Origin: Aequorivita xiaoshiensis
GTDB taxonomy: Bacteria; Bacteroidota; Bacteroidia; Flavobacteriales; Flavobacteriaceae
Reading direction: 5' to 3'
Assembly: GCF_022008395.1 (NCBI RefSeq)
Contig: NZ_JAIRBB010000011.1
Location: 40,450-104,449 of the forward strand
Length of the DNA stretch: 64,000 bases
The translations under genes were made by a program, and so were the position numbers. Shown in pieces: positions 8,952-17,125 of the stretch (position 1 is the first letter of the stretch; each line of letters opens with the position of its first letter). The notes under the pieces were generated by a model. The model saw nothing but the letters and a program-made list of their open reading frames with translations. It did not search any database and was not told the DNA's origin.

Positions 8952-9001
8952 CTCCACTGTTATATTTTAAAGAGCCGAATTCTCTATATAACAGTGGAGT
9001 A
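8952..9001. repeat. 15-bp perfect inverted repeat with 20-base spacer
   Basis: ACTCCACTGTTATAT and ATATAACAGTGGAGT are exact complements. The spacer holds an inner AGAG ccgaatt CTCT stem, so the RNA form would be a long hairpin with one bulge. No T-run follows, so it is not a terminator. Confidence 0.75.
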
Positions 9002-9024
9002 TAAAACTAACCAAATTCAACATG

Positions 9025-9065
9025 CCTTTCCAAAGCAATTGCTGCATTGGAAAGGCTTTTTAATT
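9025..9065 (+). terminator. Orphan intrinsic terminator
   Basis: GCCTTTCCAA (9025-9034) pairs with TTGGAAAGGC (9048-9057) over 10 bp, followed by a T-run on the plus strand only. No plus-strand protein gene precedes it within the window for more than 6 kb. Confidence 0.8.
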
Positions 9066-9093
9066 GTTGAAGCTTTTTAATTCAGTACCTTTG
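9064..9093 (+). promoter_or_regulatory. Promoter of the membrane protein-glycosyltransferase unit
   Basis: TTG at 9064-9066, 19-bp spacer and TACCTTTG at 9086-9093 match the lineage consensus, 17 bp before the ATG at 9110. It lies just after the orphan terminator. Confidence 0.6.
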
Positions 9094-9109
9094 ATATAAA
9101 AGTGTCGAG

Positions 9110-9412
9110 ATGGGCTATTCAAGATTCAAACTTCCTAAAACAGTCTTATCTACCATCAGTGCGCTTTATGTGTTTCTGATGATTGCTACCTATATTCTTT
9201 ACTATAAGGAGCCTGTTATTGTGTGTGCCGAACGGATGCTAATAGCCCAAGGTTTTGCTATGGTTATTCAAATAATTTTGAATTACATCGCATATCGCTC
9301 AAAAAACAAAGTTGTAATTCTCACCATCATATTTATAAGTACTATGCTCTTTTTAGGAGCTCTCTCTGGATTTTTCAACCTTGGATTAATGTGTGAATTC
9401 TATGGATACTAA
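9110..9412 (+). CDS. Small membrane protein of unknown function
   Basis: The 100-residue protein has three predicted membrane helices (about residues 12-32, 44-63 and 68-92: STISALYVFLMIATYILYY, LIAQGFAMVIQIILNYIAY, VVILTIIFISTMLFLGAL) and very little outside the membrane. I recognise no family. The reading frame is supported by a consensus promoter 17 bp upstream and by an 11-base overlap with the following glycosyltransferase, which suggests translational coupling. By context it may help an envelope glycan step, but this is inference. Confidence 0.65.
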   Translation: MGYSRFKLPKTVLSTISALYVFLMIATYILYYKEPVIVCAERMLIAQGFAMVIQIILNYIAYRSKNKVVILTIIFISTMLFLGALSGFFNLGLMCEFYGY

Positions 9413-10703
9413 TTTGAATACAAAAAAACTTCTAATTATAGGCCATACATACCCTGAGCCTTCAACTACCGCAGCGGGCGGGAGAATGATGCAATTGATT
9501 AAACTCTTCAATGAAAGTAATTATGAAATAACCTTTGGAAGTACTGCTTCAAAAAATGAAAAATCGGCGAACCTAATAGCTCAAGATATTACTATTAAAA
9601 ACATAAAGCTCAACGACTCTACATTTGATGATTTTGTAAAAGAAATAAATCCAACGGTAGTAATGTTTGATCGCTTTATTACTGAAGAACAATTTGGTTG
9701 GCGCGTATCTGAAAACTGTCCAAATGCATTAAAAATTTTAGATACAGAGGATCTGCACTTCTTAAGAAACGCAAGAAAGGAAGCTATTAAAAAAAATAAA
9801 CCAGTTTCTGTCGCAAATCTATTCTCAGATTCTGCAAAAAGGGAACTCGCAAGTATTTTAAGATGTGACCTCTCTTTAATAATTTCAGAATATGAAATTA
9901 TGCTCTTAAAGAACTCTTTTAATATTTCCTCTGATATACTTTTTTATCTTCCATTGCTGGCTGACGCTAATACGGAATTCAAAAACAGTGTTTCATTTAC
10001 AGAAAGAAAAAACTTTTTAGCTATCGGAAATTTATTGCATCCGCCTAATGTAGATTCCGTTTTACAACTGAAAAAATTATGGCCTAAAATAAAAAGGCAA
10101 ATACCCTCAGCTGAACTCCACGTTTACGGTGCGTATGCTCCTCAGCAAATTCTTCAACTTAATAATAAAAAAGAAGGTTTTATTATACAAGGTTGGGCAG
10201 AAGACGTTAACGAAATAATGAATAATTATCGTGTTCAACTTGCTCCAATACGTTTTGGTGCTGGATTAAAAGGAAAACTTTTTGATGCAATGCAATTTGG
10301 CTTGCCGTCTATTACTACTAAAGTTGGCGCTGAAGGTTTATATGGAAATTTAGCCTATGGTGGAGTTATAACCACTTCGGATGAAAATTTCATCACTAAC
10401 GCAGTCGAACTGTATTCAGATGAAAACGCCTGGCAAAATGCTCAGAAAAATGGTTTTAAAATTATTGAAAAACGTTTTTTAGGTGAATTATTCTCCGAAA
10501 AACTCAATGCGAAAATTACTACCCTTGTTAAAACCATAACAAAACACCGACAAGAAAATTTCTTGGGTCAGGTGATACAGCATCACACACTACAGAGCAC
10601 AAAGTACTTAAGTAAATGGATTGAAACTAAAAATCAAATTCCTCAAAATTCATCACCAGTTTGTTTTGCAAATAGTGATGAAGTACGCGATGAGTACAAG
10701 TAG
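9402..10703 (+). CDS. Glycosyltransferase family 4 (GT-B) protein
   Basis: The roughly 433-residue protein looks like a GT-B fold glycosyltransferase. The N-terminal half begins KKLLIIGHTYPEPSTTAAGG with the glycine-rich acceptor loop; the C-terminal half has FLAIGNLLHPPNVDSVLQLK, a PSAELHVYGA strand, QGWAEDVNEIM and the nucleotide-sugar binding element VQLAPIRFGAGLKGKLFDAM followed by FGLPSITTKVGAEGL. This is typical of cytosolic enzymes using NDP-sugars to build polysaccharides or glycoproteins. I chose the ATG at 9402; a GTG three codons upstream is in frame but less likely in this lineage. It overlaps the upstream membrane protein gene. The residues after about 375 are an unusual polar tail. 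Donor and acceptor are unknown. Confidence 0.85.
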   Translation: MDTNLNTKKLLIIGHTYPEPSTTAAGGRMMQLIKLFNESNYEITFGSTASKNEKSANLIAQDITIKNIKLNDSTFDDFVKEINPTVVMFDRFITEEQFGWRVSENCPNALKILDTEDLHFLRNARKEAIKKNKPVSVANLFSDSAKRELASILRCDLSLIISEYEIMLLKNSFNISSDILFYLPLLADANTEFKNSVSFTERKNFLAIGNLLHPPNVDSVLQLKKLWPKIKRQIPSAELHVYGAYAPQQILQLNNKKEGFIIQGWAEDVNEIMNNYRVQLAPIRFGAGLKGKLFDAMQFGLPSITTKVGAEGLYGNLAYGGVITTSDENFITNAVELYSDENAWQNAQKNGFKIIEKRFLGELFSEKLNAKITTLVKTITKHRQENFLGQVIQHHTLQSTKYLSKWIETKNQIPQNSSPVCFANSDEVRDEYK

Positions 10704-10744
10704 TTAATTTCCCTAAAATACATTATAAGAATAAACCCATTGCG

Positions 10745-10752
10745 TAGCTTTG
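10745..10752 (+). promoter_or_regulatory. -7 promoter element of the SanA-like gene
   Basis: TAGCTTTG is a perfect TAnnTTTG match 61 bp before the ATG at 10814. Confidence 0.45.
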
Positions 10753-10813
10753 TGAAGTAGCAATATTGATTTACGCTAAATTTAATTCAACAGTAAAACA
10801 CCAATCACTATCA

Positions 10814-11458
10814 ATGATTCTAAAAAGAATTTTTCAAGTTATAATATTGATCTTCTTAAGTGTATTTTTTTTGACTTTTTATTCCAATTATACAATTACA
10901 AATACAAGTAAAGGCAAGACGTTCAATAGCGCAAACTCCATAAAGAAAAATAGCGTTGGCGTAGTATTAGGAACAGCAAAGTACTATAAAGATGGAGGAA
11001 TAAACTTATATTTTAAATATAGAATTGATGCAGCTGTAGAATTATTTAAGAATGATAAAATTGATTTTATCTTGGTGAGCGGCGATAACAGCTCGAAGAG
11101 CTATAATGAGCCAAAAACATTTAAGAGGGAATTGATTAAACGCGGCATACCCGAAGATGTAATATTCTTGGACTATGCTGGCTTTAGAACTTTAGACTCT
11201 GTTATCCGTGCTCATGTTATCTTTAGTCAGGATAGTTTTACTGTAATTTCACAACAGTTTCACAATGAACGCGCTATATATCTCGCCGAAAAAAACGGTT
11301 TAACCGTAATTGGTTATAATGCAAAGGATGTGGGTGGAAGAAATGGTTTTAAGGTGAAGCTACGCGAGTATTTCGCAAGAACGAAAGCTTTTCTAGATAT
11401 CATTTTCAATGTTGAACCTAAGTTTTACGGTGAAAAAGTTGAAATTAAATCTGTTTAA
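10814..11458 (+). CDS. SanA/YdcF-family (DUF218) membrane protein
   Basis: The 214-residue protein has one N-terminal membrane helix (RIFQVIILIFLSVFFLTF) and a DUF218 domain like SanA (vancomycin exclusion) and YdcF. The motifs are VGVVLGTAKY, a FKYRIDAAVELFKND helix, FILVSGDN, a YNEPKTFKRELIKRGIPEDV segment and FTVISQQFHNERAIYLAEKNG. SanA-type proteins are linked to envelope integrity, and their biochemical activity is unclear. I start it at the first ATG; translation from an upstream TTG would place 16 polar residues before the membrane helix. It lies 110 bp after the glycosyltransferase and has its own -7 element. Confidence 0.85.
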   Translation: MILKRIFQVIILIFLSVFFLTFYSNYTITNTSKGKTFNSANSIKKNSVGVVLGTAKYYKDGGINLYFKYRIDAAVELFKNDKIDFILVSGDNSSKSYNEPKTFKRELIKRGIPEDVIFLDYAGFRTLDSVIRAHVIFSQDSFTVISQQFHNERAIYLAEKNGLTVIGYNAKDVGGRNGFKVKLREYFARTKAFLDIIFNVEPKFYGEKVEIKSV

Positions 11459-11497
11459 TAAACGAATCACTCTAATAGATAACCGAAAAATTATTTA

Positions 11498-12073
11498 ATG
11501 AATTTCAAATACATAGACGATCAAAATTTTAGCAATATTGACACTTCGAAAGACAAATTAGAAGTAGCCGAATATGAATTCTGCACTTTTACACATTGCA
11601 ATTTTGCTAATAGCAACCTTTCTGGAAGTAGATTTTCAGACTGTAAGTTTGTAGATTGTAATTTCAGCAATAGCAATTTGTCTAAGGTATCCTTTCAGGA
11701 TGTTAGGTTTAAAAATTGTAAAATGTTAGGGTTGCAATTTGATTCATGTAATGACTTTGGATTTGCTGTTTCGTTTGATGAATGCCATTTAGAGCATTCG
11801 ATATTCTTTAAAATGAAGTTGAGCAGAAGTATTTTTAAAAATTCACAATTGCAATTTGTAGATTTTACTGAAGCAGACTTAAAAGGTGTAAAGCTTACGG
11901 GATGTAATTTTAAAAATGCAACTTTTCAAAACACGAATTTGGAAAAAGCTGATTTTCGAGAAGCTAAAAATTATTCTATTGATCCTGAACAAAACAGATT
12001 AAAAGGCGCTAAATTTTCATTACCTAGTGTAATTGGACTTTTAGATAAATTTCAAATTGAAATTCATAATTAA
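11498..12073 (+). CDS. Pentapeptide-repeat protein, Qnr/McbG-like
   Basis: The 191-residue cytosolic protein is built of A(D/N)LXX-type pentapeptides with F or L at every fifth position (CTFTHCNFANSNLSGSRF, CKFVDCNFSNSNLSKVSF), expected to form a right-handed square beta-helix. The order is an N-terminal helix block (about 20-75), an irregular loop (FDSCNDFGFAVSFDECHLE, about 80-100), a second block (about 100-155) and a C-terminal segment containing IDPEQNRLKGAKFSL and ending IGLLDKFQIEIHN. This end parallels Qnr proteins, which mimic DNA and protect gyrase; Qnr are about 215 residues, so this one is shorter. The link to gyrase is inference. It sits 78 bp before uvrB. Confidence 0.85.
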   Translation: MNFKYIDDQNFSNIDTSKDKLEVAEYEFCTFTHCNFANSNLSGSRFSDCKFVDCNFSNSNLSKVSFQDVRFKNCKMLGLQFDSCNDFGFAVSFDECHLEHSIFFKMKLSRSIFKNSQLQFVDFTEADLKGVKLTGCNFKNATFQNTNLEKADFREAKNYSIDPEQNRLKGAKFSLPSVIGLLDKFQIEIHN

Positions 12074-12122
12074 TATACGTTAAGCATTAGCTAACTAATT
12101 ATCAGTTCTCACTTCAATTCAC

Positions 12123-12130
12123 TATTTTTG
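12123..12130 (+). promoter_or_regulatory. -7 promoter element of uvrB
   Basis: TATTTTTG is a perfect TAnnTTTG match 21 bp before the uvrB ATG, which gives uvrB its own promoter despite the preceding pentapeptide-repeat gene. Confidence 0.55.
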
Positions 12131-12151
12131 TAAAGCTTTGAAAAAGAACAT

Positions 12152-14149
12152 ATGAAGTTTAAAATAGAATCAGAATTTCAACCCACTGGTGACCAACCAC
12201 AGGCTATAAAATCATTAGTTGAAGGCCTCAATTCCGACGAAAAATATCAAACACTTTTGGGTGTAACTGGTTCGGGAAAAACTTTTACTGTTGCTAATGT
12301 TGTAGAACAAGTACAAAAGCCTACTTTGGTTTTAGCCCATAATAAAACTCTTGCGGCTCAGCTTTATACGGAGTTTAAAAATCTGTTTCCAAATAATGCA
12401 GTAGAATATTTTGTATCCTACTACGATTATTATCAGCCAGAAGCTTTTATTCCTAGCAGCGGAACCTATATTGAAAAAGATCTTTCTATAAATGAAGAAA
12501 TAGAAAAAATGCGATTAAGCACTACTTCTGCCCTATTATCTGGACGAAGAGATGTGTTAGTAGTTTCTTCCGTTTCGTGTTTATACGGTATTGGTAACCC
12601 TGTTGAATTTAAGAAAAACGTTATTTCATTAGAAAAAGGACAAATAATTTCGCGAACCAAGTTACTTCACCGTTTGGTTCAAAGTCTTTATTCTAGAACT
12701 GAAGCCGAATTTAATCACGGACGATTCCGAATAAAAGGAGATACCGTTGATATCTTTCCAGGTTATGCCGATGATGCATTTAGAATTCATTTTTTTGGAG
12801 ATGAAATTGAGGAAATTGAAGTATTTGATCCTTTAAATAACAGCATAAAAGCGAAGTATGATCGATTAAATATTTATCCTGCCAATATGTTCGTAACCTC
12901 ACCAGATGTGTTACAAAATGCTATTAAGAGCATTCAGGATGATTTAATTTTACAAATAGAATATTTTAAAGAAATCGGGAAGCACTTAGAAGCAAAGCGA
13001 CTAGAAGAGCGAACCAATTTCGATCTTGAAATGATTCGCGAACTAGGGTATTGTAGCGGAATTGAAAACTATTCGCGTTACTTAGACCAACGTTTGCCTG
13101 GTACTCGTCCTTTCTGCCTATTAGACTATTTTCCTGATGATTATTTGATGGTAGTCGATGAAAGCCACGTTTCTATCCCCCAGGTTGGCGCTATGTATGG
13201 GGGTGACCGTTCTAGAAAAGAAAATTTGGTTGAATACGGATTCCGTTTACCAGCTGCAATGGATAACAGACCACTTAAGTTTGAAGAATTTGAAGCTATT
13301 CAAAATCAAGTTATTTATGTGAGTGCAACTCCTGCCGACTACGAATTGGAAAAGAGCGGCGGTGTGTTTGTAGAGCAAATTATACGCCCAACAGGACTTT
13401 TGGACCCACCAATTGAGGTTCGACCTAGCCTCAATCAAATAGATGATTTACTGGAAGAAATCCAACTTCGTATTGAAAAAGACGAAAGGGTTTTAGTTAC
13501 TACTTTAACTAAAAGAATGGCAGAAGAGCTTACCAAGTATTTGATTCGTGTACAGGTAAGAACTCGTTATATCCACAGTGATGTTGATACTTTGGAACGT
13601 GTAGAAATTATGCAGGATTTACGTCTTGGTCTTTTTGATGTATTAGTAGGTGTAAACCTTCTTCGTGAAGGGTTGGACTTGCCAGAAGTTTCATTGGTAG
13701 CTATTTTAGATGCTGATAAGGAAGGGTTTTTAAGAAGCGGGCGCTCTCTAACCCAAACCGTAGGTCGTGCTGCTAGAAATCTGAATGGTAAAGCCATAAT
13801 GTATGCTGATAAAATAACTAAAAGTATGCAAGAGACAATTGATAGTACCAACTACAAAAGAGAAAAGCAAATTGCATACAATAAAAAACATGGTATCACG
13901 CCAACAGCAATTAAAAAGTCTTTTGAAAATTCACTAACCAAGTCTAAACAAGAAGCATATTCGTTTGAAACAGCTGAAAGCCTTGCTGCAGAATCTGAAG
14001 TGGAATACCTGACTAAAGCTCAAATTGAAAAGAAAATCCGAGATACTCGTAAAGCAATGGAAAAGTCGGCAAAAGAGTTAGATTTTATGATGGCTGCTAA
14101 ACTTCGTGATAAAATTAAAACATATCAAAAACAGCTAGAGGAGGTCTGA
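12152..14149 (+). CDS. uvrB: Excinuclease ABC subunit B
   Basis: UvrB loads onto damaged DNA with UvrA and positions UvrC for dual incision in nucleotide excision repair. The 665-residue protein is full length. The Walker A motif GVTGSGKT is at residues 37-44, and the beta-hairpin that clamps one strand is around 90-115 ([20 protein letters not shown]). DESH in the helicase core (VVDESHVS), the helicase motif [15 protein letters not shown] and QTVGRAARN follow, and a C-terminal UVR domain ([19 protein letters not shown]) contacts UvrC. It has its own -7 element 21 bp upstream and ends 64 bp before the metalloprotease gene. Regulation by DNA damage is not evident from the sequence. Confidence 0.97.
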   Translation: MKFKIESEFQPTGDQPQAIKSLVEGLNSDEKYQTLLGVTGSGKTFTVANVVEQVQKPTLVLAHNKTLAAQLYTEFKNLFPNNAVEYFVSYYDYYQPEAFIPSSGTYIEKDLSINEEIEKMRLSTTSALLSGRRDVLVVSSVSCLYGIGNPVEFKKNVISLEKGQIISRTKLLHRLVQSLYSRTEAEFNHGRFRIKGDTVDIFPGYADDAFRIHFFGDEIEEIEVFDPLNNSIKAKYDRLNIYPANMFVTSPDVLQNAIKSIQDDLILQIEYFKEIGKHLEAKRLEERTNFDLEMIRELGYCSGIENYSRYLDQRLPGTRPFCLLDYFPDDYLMVVDESHVSIPQVGAMYGGDRSRKENLVEYGFRLPAAMDNRPLKFEEFEAIQNQVIYVSATPADYELEKSGGVFVEQIIRPTGLLDPPIEVRPSLNQIDDLLEEIQLRIEKDERVLVTTLTKRMAEELTKYLIRVQVRTRYIHSDVDTLERVEIMQDLRLGLFDVLVGVNLLREGLDLPEVSLVAILDADKEGFLRSGRSLTQTVGRAARNLNGKAIMYADKITKSMQETIDSTNYKREKQIAYNKKHGITPTAIKKSFENSLTKSKQEAYSFETAESLAAESEVEYLTKAQIEKKIRDTRKAMEKSAKELDFMMAAKLRDKIKTYQKQLEEV

Positions 14150-14213
14150 GTATTTTAAAATATTCTTTTTATATTATAGTCAGCAGTATATTAACAAGAG
14201 AATTAATTTTACA

Positions 14214-14864
14214 ATGCTTTTAACGACTTTCATAAAATCTATTTTGTATTTTACTCTTTCTATGATTTCAACTCAAAATATCAATTTAGATAACAAAATA
14301 ATTCCAGAGAACATTAAAAAAGAGGTAATCGAAGCAATTTCGTATTATCCTGAACTTTATGACACTTCCATAGAGTTTAAATTTAAGAACAATATAAAAA
14401 AGTCTACAATGCAAGCTCAACCTCGGTTTGCAAGTTTTTTTAAATCGAAAGAAAACAGGGAATATGTGATTCTAATTAGTAGAAACATTCAAATTGAAGG
14501 TGAAAAATTCACCATAGACGACATTCCTTCCGATGTAATAATTGGTTGGATTGGCCATGAACTAGGTCATGTTATGGACTATCGCAATAGAACGAATGTT
14601 GGAATGCTAATATTTGGGGTGAAATATCTTTTCTCTTCAGCACATATCAAAGAAGTAGAGCGCGCAGCAGATACTTACGCTATTGCTCACGGTATGGGTG
14701 ATTATATTTTAAAAACAAAAAACTTTATACTCGATAACGCCAATCTTTCTGAGAAATATAAAGAACGCATTCGAAGACTTTACATTTCACCTGAAGAAGT
14801 TATGGAACTAATCAACAAAAATAAAATTGAGGAAGAAATTGAAATGGTAGAAAAAGAAGGATAG
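14214..14864 (+). CDS. Small HExxH zinc metalloprotease
   Basis: The 216-residue protein has a hydrophobic N-terminus (about residues 1-22, probably a signal peptide or anchor) and a zinc-protease motif HELGHVMDYRN, around residue 120 within IGWIGHELGHVMDYRN. A second element, VERAADTYAIAHG, follows about 40 residues later and supplies the third ligand, as in M48-like minimal gluzincins. The middle contains a KFKNNIKKSTMQAQPRFASF stretch. I cannot assign a family name. Substrates are unknown, and both location and activity are inferred from the motifs. It follows uvrB by 64 bp without a visible terminator, so read-through from uvrB is possible. Confidence 0.75.
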   Translation: MLLTTFIKSILYFTLSMISTQNINLDNKIIPENIKKEVIEAISYYPELYDTSIEFKFKNNIKKSTMQAQPRFASFFKSKENREYVILISRNIQIEGEKFTIDDIPSDVIIGWIGHELGHVMDYRNRTNVGMLIFGVKYLFSSAHIKEVERAADTYAIAHGMGDYILKTKNFILDNANLSEKYKERIRRLYISPEEVMELINKNKIEEEIEMVEKEG

Positions 14865-14977
14865 ATCTATTTTTGGACTTAAAAGAATCAAGTTAAATGT
14901 ATGAAATAAAAATATATGCTTTCGAAATTAAACTAGCCAAATTTTAAACCAAAACTATTAGATACTAATTTTAAATA

Positions 14978-15391
14978 ATGGAGATAGAAAAGGACTATAT
15001 AAAACGAGAAATTCAAAAACTCAATTTAATATTAGTCAGTTTAATTGATAAAATTAGTGGTATTAATTCAAGTAATGCAAACAACGAAATTAGCAGTATA
15101 AATGAAGTTCTAGAAAAAGAATTTGACTTAACATTAGAAAAAATATCTAATATCAATACTACAGACTTAATAAAACATATTTCGACGTTACATGAATCTC
15201 ATATTGAAAAAATCGTAAAATTATTATATCAGTTTGTGGTTAAAATACAATCTCTTGATTTAAAAGAAAATTATGAATTAAATAAAACTGCTGAAAAAGG
15301 AATTATTATTATTGAATTCTTAAACCAAAAATCAAAACTTTTTTCAGTCGAAAGAATGAATATGAAGAAGACGTTGCAACTATATCTATAG
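14978..15391 (+). CDS. Hypothetical protein, helical
   Basis: This 137-residue protein has no family that I recognise. It is predicted almost entirely alpha-helical, with the early motif KEIQKLNLILVSLIDKI-like (residues 10-28) followed by an SNANNEISSINEVLEKEF segment and several amphipathic helices (IEKIVKLLYQFVVKIQSL). There is no signal peptide or membrane segment. The pattern resembles small cytosolic Bacteroidota proteins found near other unknown genes. It follows the metalloprotease on the same strand after 113 bp and ends 92 bp before the convergent GH3 gene. Low GC and a high fraction of Asn, Ile and Lys match the neighbourhood. Confidence 0.6.
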   Translation: MEIEKDYIKREIQKLNLILVSLIDKISGINSSNANNEISSINEVLEKEFDLTLEKISNINTTDLIKHISTLHESHIEKIVKLLYQFVVKIQSLDLKENYELNKTAEKGIIIIEFLNQKSKLFSVERMNMKKTLQLYL

Positions 15392-15483
15392 GCAATAACA
15401 TGTTTTTAAACATTAATTAAACATTGCACATTTTCAATATCGATTATTTGTTATCAAATTGCGTTAAGTAACTATTCGCCTGC

Positions 15484-17010
15484 CTATACACCCAGTTGCT
15501 TTACAAATTCCTCCCATTCCGCAAACTTATCTTCTCCCATCACCTTCTCCATTTTAACCTGTCCACCTTTCTTTTTATTCTTGGCACTCCATTCTTGGAA
15601 AACCTCTAAACTTACGGTAGAGACTTTTACTCCTTTTAAAGCTTTGGATCTAGCTACTGCATAATTTTTATTTGCTTCTTTTAAAGCATTATCTAAGGCT
15701 TCAGCTAATTTTTTATCGCTAATTTCAGTATCTGTACCCAAATACCAATGATGATAAAACTCGTCATCTATCTTAACAGCAGCAAGTGTAAATTCAGGGA
15801 TTTTTATATCAAATTTCTCTTCCAGTTCACGCATGGCAGCTTCCATTTTATTTACAGATAGTTGTGACCCTACCACATTTAAAAAGAATTTGGTGCGACC
15901 TGTAATTTTAATTTCAGCTTTTTCTACATCTGTAAAAGCGATGGTATCACCAATTAAATAACGCCAAGCGCCAGAAACCGTACTTATTATTAAAACATAA
16001 TCTGTATCAACCTCAACCTCTTCAAGTGTTAATGCAGGAGCATCTTGAGACAGTGATCCATCATCATTTATATAATCTGGGTTAAACGGAACAAATTCAA
16101 AATAAATACCATTATCTGTAACCAACTTCATTGCGGTTGTTTCGGGTCTATTCTGAAAAGCTAAAAACCCTTCTGACGCTAAATAAGTATCAATAATTAT
16201 AATAGGATGCGCGAGTAACTGATTAAAACTCTTTTCATAGGGTTGAAAAGCAACCCCTCCGGAAGTATAGGCTTGAAGGTTTGGCCATATTTCGTGTATA
16301 TTTTTTGCATCGTGATATTCTATCACTTTTTTCATCATTAGTTCCATCCAGGAAGGAATTCCACTCAATGCCCCTATATCCCACTCCCGTGCGCGTTTCG
16401 CTATTGTTTCCACCTTTTCGTCCCAATCTTCCATTTGTGCGATTTCTTCGCCGGGCTTGTAGTATCCGCGAAACCAAAATGGAATATTACTCGCACTAAT
16501 CCCGCTAATTTCACCTTCTAAAAACTGGTCTTGTTCTTCAAGGTTTGTACTACTACCCAACATCATTATTTCCTTTTCGAAGAAATCTGATTGAACATCA
16601 AAATTTGCTAAAGCACCCACTTGTTTAATCCCAGCATTGCGAATGGTCTCAACCATTTCATCAGTTACAGGAATTTTTTTTGATGTTTTACCAGTAGTTC
16701 CGCTACTTCTCGCAAAATATGTAGGTACACCCGGCCAAGTAATATCCTCAAGCCCCTCTTGTGTTTTTACCCACCACTTCTCTTCCATTTGGTGATAGTC
16801 GAAATAAGGAACTTTGTCAGAAAATTCTTTTTGTATATCCTCAGCCTCTAAAATTTTAGAAAAACCATAATATTTCCCAAAAGCTGTATCCTTAGCTGTT
16901 TCTAGCAAGCTTTTTAAAACTTCCTTTTGAGATTCTACTTGGGATTTTTCAGAAACTATCGCGTCGCGGAGGTCGATTGCAGTCTTGATTATTGAACCTA
17001 ATATTGCCAT
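15484..17010 (-). CDS. GH3 auxin-responsive promoter family protein
   Basis: The 508-residue protein belongs to the GH3 acyl-adenylate superfamily: in plants these enzymes conjugate amino acids to jasmonate or auxin, but the bacterial members have unknown substrates. It carries the ATP/AMP-binding signature YFARSSGTTGKTSKKIPVT (about residues 105-123), an aromatic-acyl region (IPSWMELMMKKVIEYH), the adenylate motif SGAWRYLIGDTIAF and a C-terminal ITGRTKFFLNVVGSQLSVNK segment. The fold activates a carboxylate as AMP ester and transfers it to a nucleophile. It stands alone on the minus strand, divergent from rluF. Substrate identity is unknown. Confidence 0.85.
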   Translation of the reverse strand: MAILGSIIKTAIDLRDAIVSEKSQVESQKEVLKSLLETAKDTAFGKYYGFSKILEAEDIQKEFSDKVPYFDYHQMEEKWWVKTQEGLEDITWPGVPTYFARSSGTTGKTSKKIPVTDEMVETIRNAGIKQVGALANFDVQSDFFEKEIMMLGSSTNLEEQDQFLEGEISGISASNIPFWFRGYYKPGEEIAQMEDWDEKVETIAKRAREWDIGALSGIPSWMELMMKKVIEYHDAKNIHEIWPNLQAYTSGGVAFQPYEKSFNQLLAHPIIIIDTYLASEGFLAFQNRPETTAMKLVTDNGIYFEFVPFNPDYINDDGSLSQDAPALTLEEVEVDTDYVLIISTVSGAWRYLIGDTIAFTDVEKAEIKITGRTKFFLNVVGSQLSVNKMEAAMRELEEKFDIKIPEFTLAAVKIDDEFYHHWYLGTDTEISDKKLAEALDNALKEANKNYAVARSKALKGVKVSTVSLEVFQEWSAKNKKKGGQVKMEKVMGEDKFAEWEEFVKQLGV

Positions 17011-17103
17011 ATTTTTAGTTTTTTATGAAACTACAATTTTTAAAATATCTACATATAGAAATTAAATCAATTTTAACCTTTTTAATTTGACATTCAGTTA
17101 TGG

Positions 17104-17111
17104 TATCTTTA
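17104..17111 (+). promoter_or_regulatory. -7 element of rluF
   Basis: TATCTTTA matches TAnnTTTG except at the last base, 15 bp before the start codon, within the divergent GH3/rluF gap. Confidence 0.45.
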
Positions 17112-17125
17112 CAAAAAATCTATAA

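Larger units (their letters stand above)
8853..9065 (+). ncRNA. Candidate small RNA between divergent genes
   Basis: This roughly 210-base stretch has a predicted promoter (8817-8847), a central 15-bp perfect inverted repeat (8952-8966 with 8987-9001) enclosing a smaller AGAG/CTCT stem, and a strong intrinsic terminator (9025-9065). The only ATG is at 9024, inside the terminator, and it opens a 13-codon frame, so protein coding is unlikely. The gene on the left runs the other way and the gene on the right has its own promoter after this terminator, which leaves the terminator without a coding gene. The start is estimated from the -7 element. The function is unknown; a regulatory RNA or an attenuator are both possible. 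Confidence 0.5.

Noticed and set aside
9024..9065. 13-codon frame starting ATGCCTTTCCAA
   Set aside because: It is formed by the terminator stem itself, has no leader and no sign of conservation that I can test.
15387..15488. TATAGGCA and TGCCTATA at the ends of the 92-bp gap between convergent genes
   Set aside because: Eight-base complementarity over 85 bp is weak and overlaps coding ends, without a T-run. It is not a good terminator or attachment site.
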